DNA of 64,000 nt, taken from NCBI RefSeq assembly GCF_003336755.1, contig NZ_QMDI01000002.1:868001-932000 (forward strand), read 5' to 3'. Source of the stretch: Elioraea thermophila (ex Habib et al. 2022). GTDB taxonomy: Bacteria; Pseudomonadota; Alphaproteobacteria; Acetobacterales; Acetobacteraceae. Below, one piece after another: positions 42,816-54,126 of the stretch. The translations under genes and the position numbers were made by a program. Within the stretch, counting starts at the first letter, position 1; each line of letters opens with the position of its first letter. The notes below the pieces were generated by a model that was given only the letters and a program-made list of their open reading frames with translations, had not been told where the DNA came from and did not search any database.

Positions 42816-44045
42816 ATGACCCGCTTCCGCTCCGACTTCCTCGCCGAGGCGCACGCCCGCGGCTTCGTCCACCAGTGCACCGATCTCGAGGCGCTCGACG
42901 CATTGCTCGCGGCCGGCCCCGTCTCGGCCTACGTGGGCTACGACCTCACCGCCGACAGCCTGCATGTCGGGCACATGATCTCGATCATGCTGCTCAGGCT
43001 GTGGCAGCGCACCGGCAACCGGCCCGTGGTGCTGTTCGGCGGCGGCACGAGCAAGATCGGCGACCCGTCGGGGCGGGACGAGAGCCGGCGGCTGATGTCG
43101 GAGGCCGAGATCGCGGCCAACAAGGAGGGCATTCGCAAGCCCTTCGCGCGCCTCCTTCGGTTCGGCGACGGGCCGACCGACGCGATCGAGGCCGACAACG
43201 CCGACTGGCTCGACGAGCTCCGCTACATCCCGCTCCTGCGCGAGGTTGGCGTGCACTTCTCCGTCAATCGCATGCTGTCGATGGACAGCGTGCGGCTCAG
43301 GCTCGAGCGCGACCAGCCGCTCACCTTCCTCGAATTCAACTACATGATCCTGCAGGCCTACGACTTCCGCGAGCTCTACCGCCGCTTCGGCGTGCGCCTG
43401 CAGATGGGCGGGTCGGACCAGTGGGGGAACATCGTGATGGGGGCCGACCTGATTCGCCGCACCGACCGCGCGGAGTGCTTCGGCCTGACCGTGCCGCTGC
43501 TGGCCACCGCCTCGGGGGCGAAGATGGGCAAGACCGCGCAAGGCGCGGTGTGGCTGAACGCGGATCGCCTCGCGCCCTTCGGCTACTGGCAGTTCTGGCG
43601 CAACACCGAGGACCCCGACGTGGGCCGCTTCCTCCGGCTCTTCACCGAACTGCCGGAGAGCGAGATCGTGCGCCTGGAGGCGTTGCGCGGGGCGGAGATC
43701 AACGAAGCGAAGATCGTGCTCGCCACCGAGGCGACCGCACTCCTGCACGGCCGCGAGGCGGCGGAAGCGGCGCGCAAGGCCGCGTCGGGAGCGGGCGAGG
43801 AGGGGCTGCCCTCCGTCACCATTCCGGAACTGTCGAACGGCTTGCCGGCCTTCCAGCTCGTCGCCCGCGCCTTCGGCCTCGCGTCGAACGCGGAAGCACG
43901 GCGCCAGATCCGCGGCGGGGCGGTGCGGTTGAACGATGCGCCGGTGACGGACGAGGCGCAGCTGATCGGCCCCGAAAGCCTGCGCGACGGGGCGGCGCGC
44001 CTGTCGCTCGGCAAGAAGCAGGCCGTGCTGGTTCGCGCCGGCTGA
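42816..44045 (+). CDS. tyrS: Tyrosyl-tRNA synthetase
   Basis: A 409-residue class I synthetase. The Tyr-binding [16 protein letters not shown] includes the HIGH-like [41 protein letters not shown] and the KMSKS-type loop [10 protein letters not shown] are all present. The C-terminal S4 domain spans about [20 protein letters not shown] to the end and binds the tRNA. Length is normal. Confidence 0.97.
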   Translation: MTRFRSDFLAEAHARGFVHQCTDLEALDALLAAGPVSAYVGYDLTADSLHVGHMISIMLLRLWQRTGNRPVVLFGGGTSKIGDPSGRDESRRLMSEAEIAANKEGIRKPFARLLRFGDGPTDAIEADNADWLDELRYIPLLREVGVHFSVNRMLSMDSVRLRLERDQPLTFLEFNYMILQAYDFRELYRRFGVRLQMGGSDQWGNIVMGADLIRRTDRAECFGLTVPLLATASGAKMGKTAQGAVWLNADRLAPFGYWQFWRNTEDPDVGRFLRLFTELPESEIVRLEALRGAEINEAKIVLATEATALLHGREAAEAARKAASGAGEEGLPSVTIPELSNGLPAFQLVARAFGLASNAEARRQIRGGAVRLNDAPVTDEAQLIGPESLRDGAARLSLGKKQAVLVRAG

Positions 44046-44191
44046 CGCCGCGGCCGTCTGCCCGGGGCGGCATCAGCCCCTGCTCGAGCGATGGGCAGGG
44101 CAAGGCCGACCATGCCGGTCGGGCTTGCCGCGGCGGGGCGGCACGCGGCTTGCTGCACCCGCGTCGACCGTCACACCGACGAGGCACCCCC

Positions 44192-45809
44192 ATGGCCGGA
44201 CCTGCACCCGCGCTCACCCGCCGCGGCCTGCTCGCCGCAGCTGCCGCCACCCCACTGGCTCTCGGCCCGCACGGCGGAGGCGCAAGCCGCACCGTTGCGC
44301 ATCGCGACGTCGATCTCGGACATCCCGCGCCTGTGGGGCGGACCTGAAGCAGGGTTCGAGGGCATCCGTTTCGGCGCCCTGTTCCTCTACGACGCGCTGA
44401 TCAACTGGGACCTCTCCTCGGCCGACCGGCCCTCAGGCCTCGTGCCGGGCCTCGCCACCTCCTGGCGGGTCGATCCCGAGGATCGGCGCAAGTGGGTGTT
44501 CTCCTTGCGCCCCGGGGTGCGGTTCCACGACGGCTCGCCGTTCGACGCCGAGGCCTGTGCGTGGAACTTCGCCTCGGTGCTGGATCAGGGCGCGCCGCAG
44601 TTCGACGCGCTAAGGGCGGGGCTCGTGCGCACGCGCCTCACCTCGATCGCCTCCTGGCGGGTGATCGACCCGATGACCTTCGAGGTGACGACGCACGCGC
44701 CCGACGCCCTCTTTCCCTATCAGGCGCCGTTCCTGTGGATGGTTTCGCCCGCGCACTGGCGCGCGCTCGGCGGAGACTGGCAGCGTTTCGCCGCCAACCC
44801 CTCGGGCACCGGGCCCTACCGCTTCGTCTCGCTTCGTCCGCGCGAGCGCGCCGAATTCGAACCCAACACCGACTACTGGGACAAGGAGCGCATCCCGCGC
44901 GTGCCGCGCACGGTGCTGCTGCCGATGCCGGAAGGGACGGCGCGGGTGGCGGCCCTGCGCGCGGGGCAGGTGGATGTGGTCGAGACCGTGCCGCCCGACA
45001 CCATCGCGTCCCTGCGCGCCGCCGGCCTGCGCGTGGTGATGAACGCCTACCCGCACGTCTGGGCCTGGCGGCTTTCCGTCCTGCCCGACAGCCCGTTCCG
45101 CGACGTGCGCGTCCGCCGCGCCGCCAACCTCGCCGTCGATCGTGACGCGATCGTCGCCATGCTGGCGGGTTCCGCCCTGCCGGCGAAGGGCAAGATCACG
45201 CCCGATCATCCGTGGTTCGGCAGGCCGTCATTCGACCTCCGGTACGATCCCGACGCCGCCCGGGCGCTGATGCGCGAAGCGGGCTTTGGGCCGGATCGCC
45301 GGGCGGCGATCTCCGTCATCATCGCCTCGGGCGGCGGCGGGCAGATGGTGCCGATGCCGATGAACGAGGCGCTGCAGGAGATGCTGCGCGCGATCTGGAT
45401 CGACGTCACCTTCCAGGTTGTCGATTTCGCCACCATCATCAACATGTTGCGCGCCGGGGCGCGAGCACCAACGGCACGCGGGGCGGCGGCGATCAACATC
45501 GCCATCCCGACCATGGACCCGACCACGGGCTGGATCATCTACGATCGCGACCTCGCCCCGCCGCGCGGGGTGAACTGGGGCGAATACGACTCGCCCGCGG
45601 TGCAGGCGCAGCTCGCCGCCGCACGTTCCGCCTTCGGCGATGAGGAGAACCGCGCCGCGATGGCGCGGCTGCACGAGATCCTGGTCGAGGAGGCGGCAGC
45701 GCTCTTCGTCGTGCACGACCTCAACCCGCGTGCGTTGTCGCCGCGCGTGCGCGGCTTCGTGCAGGCGCGCAACTGGTTCCAGGACTACACGCGAATTTCG
45801 TTCGGCTGA
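44192..45809 (+). CDS. ABC transporter substrate-binding protein with frameshifted signal peptide
   Basis: A family 5 (DppA/OppA-like) periplasmic binding protein. The mature part, in the frame from about 44270, runs APLRIATSISDIPRLWGG, WVFSLRPGVRFHDGSPFD, NPSGTGPYRFVSLRP and ends YTRISFG. The signal peptide (from ATG 44192: TRRGLLAAAAATPLAL) is in a different frame, while a cleavage-like AEAQA lies in the mature frame. Joining them requires a one-base shift between about 44255 and 44270. The gene may be frameshifted, or the sequence may carry an error. No alternative start in the mature frame gives a signal peptide. It is free-standing, without permease genes next to it. Confidence 0.8.
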
Positions 45810-46123
45810 GCGGGTGAGGCGGGCGGCAAGGCAGCGCCAGGCTCCCTCTCGAAGACGCGGTTTGACTCAGCGGTCGACACCTGCACCACCGCGGCGTCGT
45901 TGGCGCTGGCAACTGCGACCTGTCGCGTGGAACAGAGCGACTTTCCTCGGCCCTCCGCCTGTGATCGCGACCGCCTAGGCCCATGCGGCGGCCGGCACGT
46001 GCGCCGAACAGAGCATCGCCGGCGGCGGGCCTGTCCCTGTCGCCCGAGTCCTCCGACACCCATCCCCCAGCGGAGGCGGCCGATCGCGCCGACGGCCACC
46101 CCCCCGCCGGCCGCCGGTCGCCG
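45810..46123. other. Intergenic stretch without detectable gene
   Basis: About 314 bp between the convergent binding-protein gene and the chemoreceptor. Reading frames are short and Arg/Pro-rich. No hairpin with T-run, promoter pair or repeat stood out. Confidence 0.45.
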
Positions 46124-47842
46124 TCAGGCCGCCCGCAGGTGACCGAGGAAGGTCTCGACGGCGCGGCGGACGGTGCCGGTCTGTTCCGCCATCCGTGCGG
46201 ACTCGCTGCGCGCGGCCTCGCCGCCTGCCGCGGCCCGTTCGACATTGGCGGAGAGTTGGCGCATCGCCTGCGACACCTCCGAGGTCGCGGCAGCGGCATC
46301 CTGCACGCTGCGCGCGATCTCGGCCGTCGCCACGCCTTGTTCCTCCACCGCCGCCGCGACCGCGGAGGCCAGCCGGCTGATCTCGTCGATCCGATTGCCG
46401 ATGGCCTTGATCGCGCCGACCGCGCCGTCGGTCGCCGCCTGCATGGCCGAGATCTGGGTCGCGATCTCCTCTGTCGCCTTCGCCGTCTGCGAGGCGAGGT
46501 TCTTCACCTCCGACGCCACGACGGCGAAGCCCTTGCCGGCCTCGCCCGCCCGCGCGGCCTCGATGGTTGCATTCAGCGCGAGGAGATTGGTCTGCCCGGC
46601 GATGTCGTTGATCAGCCGCACCACGTCGCCGATGCGGGAGGCGGCTTGGGCGAGCTCCGCCACCTGGGCGTTGGTGCGCTCGGACTCCTCGGCGGCTGAC
46701 CGCGCCGCGGAAGCCGTCTCCGTCACCTGGCGCGAGATCTCGCGGATGGAGGCGGAGAGCTCTTCGGCGGCCGCGGCCACAGCCTGCACGCCGCCGGCCG
46801 CCCGCTCCGAGGCGCTGGCGACCGAGCCGGACAGGACCTCGGTATCCTTGGCCCCTGCGGCGATCTGATCGGCAGCGAGGCGAAGCCGCTGCGCCGCCTC
46901 GGTGGCCGCGGCCACCGCCGCCATCACCTCGCGTTCGAAACGCCCCGCGAGCTCCAGCCGCTGCTGCCGGCGCTCCTCGGCGTTGCGGGCGCGCTCGGCC
47001 TCCACCTGCTCGCGCGCCGCTTTCGCCTCCCGCGTACGCTCCTGCAAGGTGACCACCGCCCGCGCCAGCGCCCCCACCACGTCGCCGCGGTCCGTGCCCG
47101 GAACCGGCGCCTCGGTGTCGCCCTCCGCCACCTTCAGGGTGGCATCGCGCAGGGCGAGCACGGGGCGGAGCGACGTGCGGATGACGAGCCAGAGTGCGAG
47201 CGCCACCGCCGCGATCACGGCAAGCCCGACCAGGATGGCCTCGCGGCGCGCCGCGGCGACGACGGCGTCGATCTGGTCGATCGGCACGCCGACGAACCAG
47301 AGCCCGATCTGGCGCCCGGAGGCGTCGCGGATCGGCTCGTAGATGGTGAGGTGGCGTCGGCCGAGAATCTCGTTCTCGCCGCGGTAGATCTGGCCGCGCG
47401 TGATCGAGGCGTCGTAGGCCGGGCCGGGAGCGAGCCGCGTGCCCACGCCGCGCGACCCGTCCGGACGCACCACGTTGGTGGCGATGCGCAGGTCGCCCAG
47501 GAAGAGGGTGGCGACCCCGCCCGCGATGTCGCGCACCGCATCGACCAGATCGTTCCGCCCGTTCAGGGCCGTCTCGCCGACCAGGAGACGATCCCCGTCC
47601 ACCCGGAACTCGCGCCCGAAGCGGTGCACCTGGTCCTTCAACGCGCGCAGGTTCATTTCGAGATTGGCCTGCGCCCGCTGACGTTCGTTCTCCGCGATCT
47701 CGCTCACCTTCAGCCAGGTGAGCAGGGCGACCGCGGCGGCGGTCACCACCACGCCCGAGACCACCACCTGGGTGGCCAAGCCGAACCGGCGACGAAGGCC
47801 GGCCAAGCCGGCGACCAGTGCATGGCGTGCCGATGGTTTCAT
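46124..47842 (-). CDS. Methyl-accepting chemotaxis protein with periplasmic Cache domain
   Basis: A 572-residue transmembrane chemoreceptor. TM1 is [20 protein letters not shown] near residue 25. A periplasmic Cache-like sensor of about 150 residues follows ([35 protein letters not shown]). TM2 is [19 protein letters not shown], then HAMP ([17 protein letters not shown]). The signalling hairpin is centred on [20 protein letters not shown]. No C-terminal CheR-binding pentapeptide is seen. The ligand is unknown. ATG 47842 gives [12 protein letters not shown]; it is monocistronic. Confidence 0.93.
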   Translation of the reverse strand: MKPSARHALVAGLAGLRRRFGLATQVVVSGVVVTAAAVALLTWLKVSEIAENERQRAQANLEMNLRALKDQVHRFGREFRVDGDRLLVGETALNGRNDLVDAVRDIAGGVATLFLGDLRIATNVVRPDGSRGVGTRLAPGPAYDASITRGQIYRGENEILGRRHLTIYEPIRDASGRQIGLWFVGVPIDQIDAVVAAARREAILVGLAVIAAVALALWLVIRTSLRPVLALRDATLKVAEGDTEAPVPGTDRGDVVGALARAVVTLQERTREAKAAREQVEAERARNAEERRQQRLELAGRFEREVMAAVAAATEAAQRLRLAADQIAAGAKDTEVLSGSVASASERAAGGVQAVAAAAEELSASIREISRQVTETASAARSAAEESERTNAQVAELAQAASRIGDVVRLINDIAGQTNLLALNATIEAARAGEAGKGFAVVASEVKNLASQTAKATEEIATQISAMQAATDGAVGAIKAIGNRIDEISRLASAVAAAVEEQGVATAEIARSVQDAAAATSEVSQAMRQLSANVERAAAGGEAARSESARMAEQTGTVRRAVETFLGHLRAA

Positions 47843-47901
47843 GGTCGGATCCTCAACCTGCCAAACCGGCGCGAAGATCGCCCGGTCAGGTGAAGCAAAG
47901 G

Positions 47902-50900
47902 TCAACGCCCGCGCTCGGGCTCTCCCTGCGGCTGGGAAGCTGGCGTGCCGTCACCCTCGAACAGGCCGAACAGGCCACGCAGGAAGCCCGGGGTGAGGGC
48001 GGCGAGCGGGTTCACTGTGACCTCCGGGTCGTCGAGCGAGCCACGCACGCGGTAGGTGGCGGCGAACACCCCGCCCCCGGCTTCGGGGGAAAAGAGCCGT
48101 CCGATCAGCGGGATGTGGCCGAGGATGGTGTTGAAGGCGTAAGCCGGCACGATGGTGCCGTCGACGGAGATGCGCCGGCGGGCGAGGTCGACCGTTCCGC
48201 GCGCGGTGAAACCGAGCGAGGCGCCGAAGGCCCGGGCATCGCGCAGCTCGAGCCGTTCGCCGTCGTAGGAGAAGGGGGCGACCAGGCGGAGGAAGGAGAG
48301 GCCGGGCCCGCGCGCGACCTCGATCAGCCCGTAGAGCGTCATCGCCTGCAGCACGCGCCCGATCGCCGGCGCCTCGCGCAAGCGGAACTCCTCGATCGTC
48401 GCTTCGCCGACCAGAGGCGCGTCCGGCCGGCCCTCGTCCCACGCCCCGCTCAGCCGCAGCCGCCCCCCGTTCATGGTCGAGACGATGCCGAGCGCGGCGA
48501 GGAAGGCGCCGGCATCGGAGGCTTCGGCCTCGAGGCTGCGCCGTCCGCCCGACCGCCGGATGCTGGCTTGCCACGTGCCCTCCGCCCCCGCCCGACCGCG
48601 CGTGTCGAGGGCGGCGATGCGCCCGCCGTGCCGGGTCAGCGACAGCGACACCTCGCGCAGCTCGCGCCCCGGCTCGGCCCCGAGCAGCACGCGCTCGAAC
48701 CGGGCGTCGAGCACGATCGGCATGCCGCCGCCATCGTCGGCCCCCGGTTCGTCGCGCGGGCGGCGCGAGAGGTCGAGCAGGGGGCCGCGCAAGGACACGA
48801 CCCAAGGGTCGCCGGGTCGGTTCGGCGCCCGCACCTCGCCCGCGGCCCGGCTGCGCCCGAGCGCGAGGTCGGCGATCTCGACCCGCTCGAGACGCCCTTC
48901 GCGGTCGAACGTCGCCCGGCCGCGCGCCGCCAGCCCCGCCCCCTCCAGTCGGGTGAGCTCGATCGCGGTCAGGCGCGGCCCGGCGAGGCGCGCGGTCGCT
49001 TCGGCGGACGCGCGCTCGCCCGCCGGTTTCTCCCAGCCGAGCTCGGGCACGCCGAGGCGTGCGCGCGTGAGGTCGGCGCGCAGGCTGACGGTCGCCTGGC
49101 GATCGCGCCGCACGGTGAGGCGGGCTTCGCCCCCCACCGCCCCCGTCAGGTAGGGAGCGAGCGGAACGCCGAAGGCGTCGGCCACCCCCGGCTGCGGCGG
49201 GAGGCGAAGCGTCGCCCGCTCGATCACCTGCGACGGCGGGCCGGCGCGGAAATCGGCCTCGTAGGCGAGTTGCGAGTCGAGCCCCGCAAGCTGCCCCGTG
49301 CCCTCGAGCTTCAGCCCGTCGCGATCGACGGTGAGGGTGAAGCGGCCGCGCTCGAGCGGACGGTCGAGCACGGCGGCGGGCAGACTCGCCTCCGCGATGC
49401 GCGCGGTGGCGCGCGCGTCGAGATCGTCCAACGTCAGCGCATCAAGCAGGGGAAAACGCAGCGCGAGATCGACCTGCGCCCGGCCCGCCAACCCGGGGGG
49501 CGGCGGCCCGCGCCGGGCGAAGAACGCAAGTTTCGGGTGGGACAGGAGCGCGATCGCCTCCGCCACCGGGGCCTCGATGGCCAGGGCAAGCTCGGCCCAT
49601 TGCGGCCGGGTGTCGAGGCCCGAGAGCACGATGGTCGCCGCCCGCGCGCGGATGCCGCCCAACACCCCGTCGCGGGCGGAAATCTCGATCCGGTCGAGGG
49701 CGAAGCGGGCTTCCGCCGCCACCCCGGTGACGGGCGGCATCGGCCGCAGGTAGTGCACCGTTACGTCATCGGCACGGCCCGTGCCCGCGAAGGCGATCGG
49801 TTCGACCCCACCTGTCGCGGGATCGAGGCGGAGTGCCACCTCGAAGCGGGCCTCGCGCACCACGCCCGCCGTCAGGTTGGTGGTGATCCACGCCCGTTCG
49901 TTGCGCCCGACCCCCTCCGGCCAGAGGGTGGGGAGGTCGGCGAAGGCCACACTCTCGACAGCAAGCTGCACCTCCGCCCGCCACAACGCGCCATCGCGCG
50001 CTGCCCGGCCGGCGATGGTGACGGTCGGCGAAGGGCCATGCTGTGCGGGCAAAACGAGGCGGGCGGTCTCCACCCTCACCCCGTCGGCATCGAGATGCAG
50101 GATGGCTCGGGCCGAGGTCAGCGGAAGGGCACCCCCGCCCTCGGGCAGGACCAGTCGTCCGGCGCCGACCGTGACGTCGATCCGTGCCGAGTGCGGCGCC
50201 AGTCCCTCGGCAAGCGCAAGTCGGGCCGAAGCGGAAACGAGACCATCGAGCGCGGCGAGCGGGGCCAGCACCGGCGAAAGCGGCGCGAGCACCGCCGGGC
50301 GGAAGGGCGAAAGCTCGACCACCAGATCGGCAGCGAAGCTCGGCGAGACCTCGCCGCGCGCCGCGATGGCAACCTGGGCAGGGCCGGCCGAGGCAAGCCC
50401 CTCCAGCGCGACCGCCACCCCGCCGCCCGGCAGACGGCGGAGGTCGAGCAGCGCCTCCTCGACCCGCCAGGGCAGGCCGAGCCGCTCGTCCTCGACGAGA
50501 ACGGTGCCGCGCCGGATCCGCAGACGCGTCAGCCGGGAGATCCGGCTTTCCGCCCGCGCCTCCCCCTCCAGGCCGAGCTCGGCGAGCAGCCGTTCGGCAA
50601 GCCCCCGATCGTCTCCCGCCGGTGCTTCTTCCGCGCCGCGCCCCTCCTGCGGGGCGGCGATATCGACGGCGAAGACGCCATCCGCTCCGCGCCGCAGACG
50701 CAGGGTGACGCCGGCGAATTCGAGCGCGCGCGGCTCGATGCGGCCCAGGACGAGGGCGCGCAGCCCGAGGCTCACCGTGCCCTCCGGCACCTCGGCGACC
50801 AGCGTGCCGTCCGCGTCGATGAAGCGGATCCCGGAGAGGCGCAGGTCGATCGGGCGGTCGAGCCCCTCGCCGAACCCCTCCCACACCAGGGCCGCCCCGC

Positions 50901-51090
50901 CGATCTCGACCCGTCGCCCGCCCTCGGTGGCCGCCACCCGGGCCTCGATGAAACGGGCAAGCGGATCGAGCGGCAGCGGGCCCTGGGCAAGACGCCAGGC
51001 GAGAGCACCGGCGACGACGCAGGCGAGGACGAGGATCGCTCCGACGGCCGTGGCGATCCGCCGCAGCAGGCGGGCGGAGGCCAGGATCAT
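47902..51090 (-). CDS. AsmA/YhdP-like envelope protein
   Basis: A 1062-residue protein with one N-terminal TM anchor ([20 protein letters not shown]) and a long repetitive beta-rich periplasmic body. The C-terminus contains DUF3971/AsmA2 features: [48 protein letters not shown] and [15 protein letters not shown]. Large AsmA-like proteins form hydrophobic grooves thought to carry phospholipids between inner and outer membrane. The ATG 51090 places the TM at the N-terminus; a longer in-frame extension would add an Arg-rich non-conserved leader. Divergent from glnE. Confidence 0.92.
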   Translation of the reverse strand: MILASARLLRRIATAVGAILVLACVVAGALAWRLAQGPLPLDPLARFIEARVAATEGGRRVEIGGAALVWEGFGEGLDRPIDLRLSGIRFIDADGTLVAEVPEGTVSLGLRALVLGRIEPRALEFAGVTLRLRRGADGVFAVDIAAPQEGRGAEEAPAGDDRGLAERLLAELGLEGEARAESRISRLTRLRIRRGTVLVEDERLGLPWRVEEALLDLRRLPGGGVAVALEGLASAGPAQVAIAARGEVSPSFAADLVVELSPFRPAVLAPLSPVLAPLAALDGLVSASARLALAEGLAPHSARIDVTVGAGRLVLPEGGGALPLTSARAILHLDADGVRVETARLVLPAQHGPSPTVTIAGRAARDGALWRAEVQLAVESVAFADLPTLWPEGVGRNERAWITTNLTAGVVREARFEVALRLDPATGGVEPIAFAGTGRADDVTVHYLRPMPPVTGVAAEARFALDRIEISARDGVLGGIRARAATIVLSGLDTRPQWAELALAIEAPVAEAIALLSHPKLAFFARRGPPPPGLAGRAQVDLALRFPLLDALTLDDLDARATARIAEASLPAAVLDRPLERGRFTLTVDRDGLKLEGTGQLAGLDSQLAYEADFRAGPPSQVIERATLRLPPQPGVADAFGVPLAPYLTGAVGGEARLTVRRDRQATVSLRADLTRARLGVPELGWEKPAGERASAEATARLAGPRLTAIELTRLEGAGLAARGRATFDREGRLERVEIADLALGRSRAAGEVRAPNRPGDPWVVSLRGPLLDLSRRPRDEPGADDGGGMPIVLDARFERVLLGAEPGRELREVSLSLTRHGGRIAALDTRGRAGAEGTWQASIRRSGGRRSLEAEASDAGAFLAALGIVSTMNGGRLRLSGAWDEGRPDAPLVGEATIEEFRLREAPAIGRVLQAMTLYGLIEVARGPGLSFLRLVAPFSYDGERLELRDARAFGASLGFTARGTVDLARRRISVDGTIVPAYAFNTILGHIPLIGRLFSPEAGGGVFAATYRVRGSLDDPEVTVNPLAALTPGFLRGLFGLFEGDGTPASQPQGEPERGR

Positions 51091-51155
51091 GCCGCCCCCG
51101 CGCGTCGGCCGGCCCGATTGACGCGGCCCGGCAAGGGCCTCCAGCCTCCGCGCGC

Positions 51156-54095
51156 ATGGACGGCCTCTCCCCAAGCCTGCCGCTTCCCTACGACCACGAG
51201 GCCGCAGAGCGCGCGCTCGCCCGGCTCGCCGACGAGGCGGGCGGGCTGCCGCCCGCATGGCGCGAGGCGCTGGCGGCGGTGTTCGGATCGAGCCCGCATC
51301 TCGCCGCGCTCGCCCTGCGCGAGCCCCAGACGCTGCACCGGTTCTTCGCCGAAGGTGCAGAGGCGGCGCTGGCGCAGGCGATGACCGTCATTCCCACCGG
51401 CGAGGCGCTCGCCCGCGCGACCCGCAGTGAACTCGCCGAGGCGCTGCGCACGGCGAAGCGCGGCGCCGCCCTCGTCATCGCGCTCGCCGACCTGTTCGGG
51501 CGGTGGTCGCTCGAACAGGTGACCGGTGCGCTGAGCGACTTGGCGGAGGCGACCGTCGAGGCGGCCGCGGGGTTCCTTCTCCTCGAGGCGGCGGGCCGCG
51601 GCCTGATCGGCCCCCTCGACCCCCTCGCCCCGACGCGCGCTTCGGGCCTGATCCTGCTCGGGATGGGCAAGCTCGGCGCGCGCGAACTCAACTACTCTTC
51701 TGATATCGACCTCGTCGTCCTCTTCGATCCCGAGCGCGCACCCTACCACGGCGAAGACCGGCTCGCCTTCTTCGTCCGCCTCGCGCGCGACCTCGTGCGG
51801 CTGATGGAGGAGCGCACCGGTGGGGGCTACGTCTTTCGTACCGACCTGCGGCTCCGCCCCGACCCCGGTGCCACCCCGCTCGCCGTCTCCGTCGAGGCGG
51901 CGCTGACCTATTACGGCTCGCTCGGGCAGAACTGGGAGCGGGCGGCGATGATCAAGGCCCGGCCCATCGCCGGCGACCGGGAGGCCGGGCGGGCCTTCCT
52001 CACCGAACTCCGGCCCTTCGTCTGGCGACGCCATCTCGACTTCGCCGCCATCCGCGACATCCACTCCATCAAGCGCCAGATCCAGGCCCATCGCGGCGGC
52101 GGCGCGATCGCGGTGGCGGGGCACAACCTGAAGCTCGGCCGCGGCGGCATCCGCGAGATCGAGTTCTTCGCCCAGGTGCAGCAGTTGATCTGGGGCGGGC
52201 GGGATCCCGCCTTGCGCGAGCCGGCCACCCTCCCCGCCCTCGCCGCCCTCGCCCGGGCGGGGCTGATCGGCGAAGTGGCCCTCGGTGAGCTGTCCGCCGC
52301 CTACCGCTTCCTGCGCCGCATCGAACACCGGCTGCAGATGATCGACGACCGCCAAACACACACCCTGCCCGCGGACGAGGCCGGGCTCGAGCGCGTCGCG
52401 CGGTTCTCCGGCTTCCCCTCCAGGGAGGCGTTCGCCGAGGCGCTGCTCGCCCACCTTTCGGCGGTGGAACGGCACTACAGCGCGCTGTTCGAGGAAGCGC
52501 CCGAGCTCGGCGGGCCGGGAAGCCTCGTCTTCACCGGGGTGGAGGACGACCCCGAGACGCTCGCCACCCTCTCTCGTATGGGCTTCGCCAATCCGCAGGC
52601 GGTGGGAGCGGCGGTGCGCGCCTGGCACCACGGGCGGCCGCGGGCCACACGCAGTGCGCGCGCGCGGGAGATCCTCACCGAGCTGATGCCCGCCTTGCTG
52701 GCCGCGCTTGCCCGCCAGAAGGATCCCGACGCCGCCTTCCGCCGCTTCGATTCATTCCTGAACCGGCTGCCGGCGGGGGTGAACCTGTTGAGCCTGCTGC
52801 AGCGCAATCCGGGGCTTCTCGATCGCGTGGCGCTGATCTGCGGGGCCGCACCGTTGCTCGCCGATTACCTCGCCGCCCATCCGCAGGTGCTGGATGGGCT
52901 GCTCGTCGGCGCGGGGCCCGAGCGTCCGATCGCCAAGGCGCTGCGCGCACGGCTCGCCGAGACGCGCTTCCTCGAGGAGGCGATGGAGGTGGTGCGGCGG
53001 GTTGTGCGCGAGCGCGAATTCCTGGTCGGTGTTGCCACCCTCGAGGGCGCGATCGCCGTCGATCACGCCGGCCTCCTGCGCGCCCGCCACGCGGACGCCG
53101 CCCTGCGCGCCCTGCTGCCGCTGGTCGAGCAAGACTTCGCCTCGCGGCACGGCACCATCCCCGGCGGTGCGCTCGCCGTCGTCGCCCTCGGCAAGCTCGG
53201 CGGGCGGGAGATGATGGCCGCCTCCGATCTCGACCTGATCCTGCTCTACGACCACGCGGCGGGGGTGGAAGCGGCGGTCGGGGCCTCGGGGCGCGCCCTC
53301 TCCCCACCCGAATACTTCGCGCGGCTGACGCAGCGGTTCATCGCCGCGATCACCGCGCCCACCGCCGAGGGCAAGCTCTACGAGGTCGACATGCGGCTCA
53401 GGCCCTCCGGCAACAAGGGGCCGATCGCCGTGCACATCGAAGGCTTCGCGCGCTACCAACTCGAGCAAGCCTGGACCTGGGAGCACTTGGCGCTGACCCG
53501 GGCGCGCGTCATCGCAGGCCCGCCGTCGTTGCGGCGGCGGGCACGCGCCGCCATCCGCGCCGCCCTCGCTCGCCCCCGCGAGGCGGATGCGGTGCGGCGG
53601 GACGCGGCCGAGCTCCGCCGTCGGATCGCGCGCGAACTGCCCCCGTTCTCCGAATGGGACGTGAAGTATCGTGCGGGCGGGCTGCTCGAGGGCGAGTTCG
53701 TCTGCCAGGTGCTGCAGCTGATCCACGCCGCACGCCACCCCGAGGTGCTCGCGACGACGACCACCGAGGCGCTGGAACGGCTGGCCCGCGTGGGCGTGCT
53801 TTCCGCCGAGGAGGCGGAGGAGCTCGCCGCCGCCATGCGCCTTTTCCGCGCCGTGCAGGGCGTGCTGCGCCTCACCGTCGGCAAGCCGCGATCCGAGGCC
53901 GAGATCCCCGGGCCGGTGGCCGAGGCGCTCTGCCGCGCCGCCGCCGCCTCCGGGGCCGCCGACGCCGTTGACCTGCGGGAACTTGCCGCCCAGATGCGAG
54001 ACGCTGCGCAACGAATTCGCGCGGCTTTCAACCGGCATGTCGCCGATCTCGGCCCGATCGCGGAGCACGCGATCGGTGCGCGAGCGGACGATTGA
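51156..54095 (+). CDS. glnE: Bifunctional glutamine synthetase adenylyltransferase/deadenylase
   Basis: A 979-residue enzyme that adds AMP to and removes it from glutamine synthetase in response to PII and glutamine. Two nucleotidyltransferase domains are evident. The N-terminal one (deadenylase) has ILLGMGKLGARELNYSSDID and FRTDLRLRPDPGATPLAVSV. The C-terminal one (adenylyltransferase) has ALGKLGGREMMAASDLDLIL and VDMRLRPSGNKGPIAVHI. Paired regulatory helices follow each. Full family length, no defects. Confidence 0.97.
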   Translation: MDGLSPSLPLPYDHEAAERALARLADEAGGLPPAWREALAAVFGSSPHLAALALREPQTLHRFFAEGAEAALAQAMTVIPTGEALARATRSELAEALRTAKRGAALVIALADLFGRWSLEQVTGALSDLAEATVEAAAGFLLLEAAGRGLIGPLDPLAPTRASGLILLGMGKLGARELNYSSDIDLVVLFDPERAPYHGEDRLAFFVRLARDLVRLMEERTGGGYVFRTDLRLRPDPGATPLAVSVEAALTYYGSLGQNWERAAMIKARPIAGDREAGRAFLTELRPFVWRRHLDFAAIRDIHSIKRQIQAHRGGGAIAVAGHNLKLGRGGIREIEFFAQVQQLIWGGRDPALREPATLPALAALARAGLIGEVALGELSAAYRFLRRIEHRLQMIDDRQTHTLPADEAGLERVARFSGFPSREAFAEALLAHLSAVERHYSALFEEAPELGGPGSLVFTGVEDDPETLATLSRMGFANPQAVGAAVRAWHHGRPRATRSARAREILTELMPALLAALARQKDPDAAFRRFDSFLNRLPAGVNLLSLLQRNPGLLDRVALICGAAPLLADYLAAHPQVLDGLLVGAGPERPIAKALRARLAETRFLEEAMEVVRRVVREREFLVGVATLEGAIAVDHAGLLRARHADAALRALLPLVEQDFASRHGTIPGGALAVVALGKLGGREMMAASDLDLILLYDHAAGVEAAVGASGRALSPPEYFARLTQRFIAAITAPTAEGKLYEVDMRLRPSGNKGPIAVHIEGFARYQLEQAWTWEHLALTRARVIAGPPSLRRRARAAIRAALARPREADAVRRDAAELRRRIARELPPFSEWDVKYRAGGLLEGEFVCQVLQLIHAARHPEVLATTTTEALERLARVGVLSAEEAEELAAAMRLFRAVQGVLRLTVGKPRSEAEIPGPVAEALCRAAAASGAADAVDLRELAAQMRDAAQRIRAAFNRHVADLGPIAEHAIGARADD

Positions 54096-54126
54096 GCGAA
54101 GGGAACGACGGAGAGGGGTCACGTCG

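Noticed and set aside
47818-51384. 1188-codon open frame on the plus strand opposite the AsmA-like gene
   Set aside because: Low-complexity Arg/Gly/Pro/His composition, no ribosome site, antisense to a gene with clear family features.
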